A DNA stretch of 64,000 nucleotides from Tenacibaculum sp. AHE14PA (GTDB lineage Bacteria > Bacteroidota > Bacteroidia > Flavobacteriales > Flavobacteriaceae): positions 124,001 through 188,000 of the forward strand of contig NZ_CP058983.1 of the NCBI RefSeq assembly GCF_019278465.1. The letters run 5' to 3'. Of the stretch, positions 61,825-64,000 are shown piece after piece (positions within the stretch are counted from its first letter, which is position 1; every line of letters begins with the position of its first letter). The notes below the pieces were generated by a model. The model did no database searches. It saw only the letters and a program-made list of their open reading frames with translations, and had not been told where the DNA came from. A program made the translations under genes and the position numbers.

Positions 61825-62883
61825 TTAAATGATTGTTGGTTCGCAGTTTAATAGTATTAACTGTGCATATAAGTAATTGGCAATTAAATCAGGAATTTCA
61901 GTACTACTTTCCCACTCACTAGTGTTTTCTTTAAAAGAGCTTACCTCTATAAATTGCGCTAATACGTTTTTAACGGCAGCATGTTCTTTAATTTTCTTTA
62001 TCGCTAATTTTCTAGTTGCCTTAAAGTTGTGTTCTACAGAAAATTGAAGTCCCAATCCTTCACAATTTTCTATGATATCTTTTGCTGATTCATGACTTAT
62101 ACGTTCAAAAAGTGTGATAGGTAAATGTTCCTTTAACTCTGGAAGAATAGCATCAGGCATTCCAATTTTTTCAGTTAAAAAAGAAGTATGCTCTTTATTA
62201 TTGATATCAAATGAAGTTAAATGAATGTTTATTAACTGATGTGTTTGGTTGATAACACGGATTGTTTTTTTAGATTGATGTTCTCTCCAAATAGTACTGC
62301 TTTCGGCATAACTAAGATTTTTTATAATAACTGTTCCGTCTTTTAAAGTTTGTATTGGTTGCTTAATTTTAGCTATAAGTCTTTTTAAATCACTTTTAGG
62401 AAAATCATTGTTAATATATATTGTAAACACATCTTTTCTAGGATTAGAATAACATACTAAAGCATCTATACGCCCTTGAAGTGCAATTGCGGTAGCTTCA
62501 GAAACACCACCTAATACAATACCTGGTTGTGCCAATAACATGTTTAATGATTCTGATGGTTTGCAACCTAAAAATTCTGACAGTTGATTAATTACTTTAG
62601 GTAGTTTTAAAATATCTTCAAAATAAATACTGATTTCTACTTGTTCTTTAGCTAGATTTATTTTTTCTTTTTCATCAGTAATTTGCACCTCTAAACCAAG
62701 TTTAGATAATGTTAAAGCTGCTTTTTCAGCTAAGTCTAAATCTATTTTTTGAAATAAAACAGCAGGAGCATTGTAGAGCATTTTTAAAATGAACTCTTGT
62801 GGCATTTTAAAAGAGTCGGCTAATAATTTTGAAACACTCGGATTAGCGGTTCCTATAGAGTTGATAATTACAGTATTTTCCAT
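61825..62883 (-). CDS. Protein with three L7/L12-CTD-like repeats
   Basis: A 352-residue protein, first gene of the operon. Three segments repeat the same pattern: 3-69 (TVIINSIGTANPSVSKLLAD, LKMLYNAPAVLFQKIDLDLA, LTLSKLGLEVQI), about 82-150 (EISIYFEDILKLPKVINQLS, LLAQPGIVLGGVSEATA) and about 217-285 (INIHLTSFDINNKEHTSFLT, LKEHLPITLFERISHESA, GLGLQFSVEH). The helix/strand order and the P-x-x-x-x-x-x-x-S/D...A spacing follow the ribosomal L7/L12 C-terminal domain. No ribosomal role is likely; the domain can serve as a protein-docking fold. Similarity is read by eye only. Confidence 0.7.
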   Translation of the reverse strand: MENTVIINSIGTANPSVSKLLADSFKMPQEFILKMLYNAPAVLFQKIDLDLAEKAALTLSKLGLEVQITDEKEKINLAKEQVEISIYFEDILKLPKVINQLSEFLGCKPSESLNMLLAQPGIVLGGVSEATAIALQGRIDALVCYSNPRKDVFTIYINNDFPKSDLKRLIAKIKQPIQTLKDGTVIIKNLSYAESSTIWREHQSKKTIRVINQTHQLINIHLTSFDINNKEHTSFLTEKIGMPDAILPELKEHLPITLFERISHESAKDIIENCEGLGLQFSVEHNFKATRKLAIKKIKEHAAVKNVLAQFIEVSSFKENTSEWESSTEIPDLIANYLYAQLILLNCEPTII

Positions 62884-62909
62884 GTATTATGTTTTTGGTT
62901 ACTATTTAT

Positions 62910-62930
62910 ACGACAGTTATGTACTGTTGT
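62910..62930. promoter_or_regulatory. Dyad upstream of the paralogue operon
   Basis: ACGACAGT and ACTGTTGT pair (one mismatch) around TATGT, about 27 bp before the first ATG at 62883. It may be an operator or a leader hairpin. No full -7 consensus is visible on the minus strand between 62884 and 63120. Confidence 0.3.
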
Positions 62931-63042
62931 GTTTACAAATTTTAAAATATATACATGGTTTTTAGACGTGTGATTAACGTAAATAGCCATATAAACCAAC
63001 CTGAGATTTTAGGGTTGTTTAACCTTCTTAACTTAGGTTGTA

Positions 63043-63050
63043 TAATTTTG
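63043..63050 (+). promoter_or_regulatory. Candidate -7 element for the gene at 63121
   Basis: TAATTTTG is a full TAnnTTTG match about 71 bp upstream of the ATG. A TTG lies at 63015 but with a spacer longer than usual. Confidence 0.4.
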
Positions 63051-63120
63051 AAGGGAATTTGAAGAAAATTGTTTCTTTGTAGCTGAATAAAGTATATTTA
63101 ACGCTTAAAACTAACGAACC

Positions 63121-63792
63121 ATGATTACACCTTTATTATTAGCAATTACAGTTATTGCTTTCGGAATTTATATTTATAAGTTTCCACCAACAAAACCAAC
63201 AGACACATCTAAAAACAGCATTTGTTTAGATTATTCTGCGGAACCAATGAACCAACTCAGTGTGCCTTTAGTTCACGAAATGGTAAATGGCTACAAAAAC
63301 AATCAACTGGCAAAGATTAATAGTAGTTTAAATATGGACGATGCCCATTCTATAAGATTTGAGCTAGAAACTTTGAAAGCATTTATCTACCACACAGAAA
63401 TGAATGCTAAAAAGCATAAGATATCAAGTAAAGATTTAGGCTTACGTATCTACTATTCTCGTTATCCTGAAAAAGAAACATGGAAAAGACCGTATACTGA
63501 TTTATCTGATTTTTTAGGTAACTCTACCACTGAAAAATACGAGAAGTTACATACTTTAGTAATGATACCAACAATACGTAGGGGAGAAACAGATTTCGAT
63601 TTTAATCCTTTAGACGAAAAAACGTATACTACAAGTTTAAAGAAAAACGAAGCATATCTAAACAATGGTTCTCAAACTAGAACTGCAGCATTAGGTGGAG
63701 GTAGAAATTCAGGAGGTTCTTCTAATAGCATAGGTTCTCAAAATCATGGAGGATTAATACCTCCAGTAGATGGAGGAGGTGAAGGTTTTTAA
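63121..63792 (+). CDS. Membrane-anchored protein with Gly/Ser-rich tail, unknown
   Basis: A 223-residue protein starting with a hydrophobic segment (LLLAITVIAFGIYIY, about 4-19). A soluble domain follows, with conserved-looking LGLRIYYSRYPEKE and HTLVMIPTIRRGETDFDFNP. The tail is rich in Gly, Ser and Asn (about 188-223, including GGGRNSGGSSN and PPVDGGGEGF). I do not recognise the family. It is divergent from the paralogue operon and is followed 3 bp later by a membrane protein gene. Confidence 0.65.
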   Translation: MITPLLLAITVIAFGIYIYKFPPTKPTDTSKNSICLDYSAEPMNQLSVPLVHEMVNGYKNNQLAKINSSLNMDDAHSIRFELETLKAFIYHTEMNAKKHKISSKDLGLRIYYSRYPEKETWKRPYTDLSDFLGNSTTEKYEKLHTLVMIPTIRRGETDFDFNPLDEKTYTTSLKKNEAYLNNGSQTRTAALGGGRNSGGSSNSIGSQNHGGLIPPVDGGGEGF

Positions 63793-63795
63793 TAT

Positions 63796-64000
63796 ATGCA
63801 TGAGTTATATCCATATATGAATAAAGTATTACTAGTAGCAGAATTTTTATCTGCTCTAGTTGCTTTTTTCTACTATAAAAAAGTTAAATATAATTATTGG
63901 AAATGGTTTTCTATTTATTTAATATTTATTTTTATACAAGAACTGTATGGTAATTTTTTTCACGTCTTTTTATCAATAAGAAAACAAGATTATTATGCTT
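63796..64000 (+). CDS. Multi-TM protein, cut by the window's right edge
   Basis: From ATG at 63796 the 68 visible residues contain two hydrophobic segments (KVLLVAEFLSALVAFFYY and WFSIYLIFIFIQELYG) with aromatic residues between. The frame is open to the edge. It starts 3 bp after the previous gene and is probably co-transcribed. No family recognised from this fragment. Confidence 0.6.
   Translation, partial: MHELYPYMNKVLLVAEFLSALVAFFYYKKVKYNYWKWFSIYLIFIFIQELYGNFFHVFLSIRKQDYYA

Noticed and set aside
52930..62883. Contractile injection system, type VI secretion, gas vesicle or R-body
   Set aside because: No sheath, tube, baseplate, VgrG, ClpV, GvpA or Reb-like protein is recognised; the OmpA and PASTA domains alone do not support those calls.
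52930..62883. Assignment of the paralogues to DUF2589
   Set aside because: The order of N-terminal helix and beta part is loosely similar, but key sequence features could not be matched by eye; an HMM search is needed.

Overview
The window looks like a chromosome segment of a marine Flavobacteriaceae member (Bacteroidota; Tenacibaculum/Polaribacter-like). The signs are very low G+C, no Shine-Dalgarno sequences, -7 promoter elements of the TAnnTTTG type, a secreted protein with a type IX secretion (T9SS) C-terminal signal, HYC_CC_PP and DUF3347 copper proteins, and flavobacterial mnmE, miaE and A2M genes. No rRNA, tRNA, CRISPR array, transposase or intact insertion sequence was found.

Layout. 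1-3.8 kb: two tandem acyl-CoA ligases and two small genes, all on the minus strand. 4.0-10.4 kb (+): a signalling operon with a CheY-like regulator, an H-NOX haem protein, a triple-PAS histidine kinase, a FIST (NosP-like) protein, a second kinase, an Hpt protein and a LytTR regulator. This reads as a gas-sensing (probably nitric oxide) phosphorelay. Two LytTR-type direct repeats precede it, and a matching pair with the same distance to the -7 box precedes the large T9SS-secreted protein at 10.5-13.1 kb. 13.5-27.6 kb: an exopolysaccharide locus with a TPR/beta-barrel exporter, a STAS protein, a flippase, a GT4-type transferase, a membrane-anchored GH5-like hydrolase, an Ig-like secreted protein, a giant GT-C-like membrane protein, a receiver-GT2 fusion, a degenerate GT2-like protein and mannose-6-phosphate isomerase. 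28.2-39.2 kb (-): a copper/heavy-metal efflux block (CusA, CusB, TolC, HMA, CDF, DUF3347, AraC). Its RND pump gene carries a palindromic repeat inside the reading frame. 39.3-44.1 kb: mnmE, a 952-bp tandem duplication of a CAP-domain lipoprotein with decayed OmpA relics, DUF4268 and miaE. 44.2-52.7 kb: an alpha-2-macroglobulin, a zinc-finger FAD monooxygenase and small genes.

52.9-62.9 kb (-) holds the most unusual content. It is a tight ten-gene operon in which seven proteins share the same three motifs: GIAdAQxxLDxxS, LxLGFxPtFYxF, and a C-terminal beta segment ending in VPxPP. Members carry inserted or appended OmpA-C, PASTA, Ig-like and coiled-coil modules, yet none has a signal peptide. 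A Lys-rich helical protein, a TPR-like protein and a protein with three L7/L12-CTD-like repeats complete the set. I recognise no described system with this composition. It is the best candidate for a new multiprotein assembly.

Overall the window joins environmental sensing (gas, copper) with surface biology (secreted protein, exopolysaccharide, A2M) and one unexplained structural operon. All functions are inferred by reading the translations; no database search was run.
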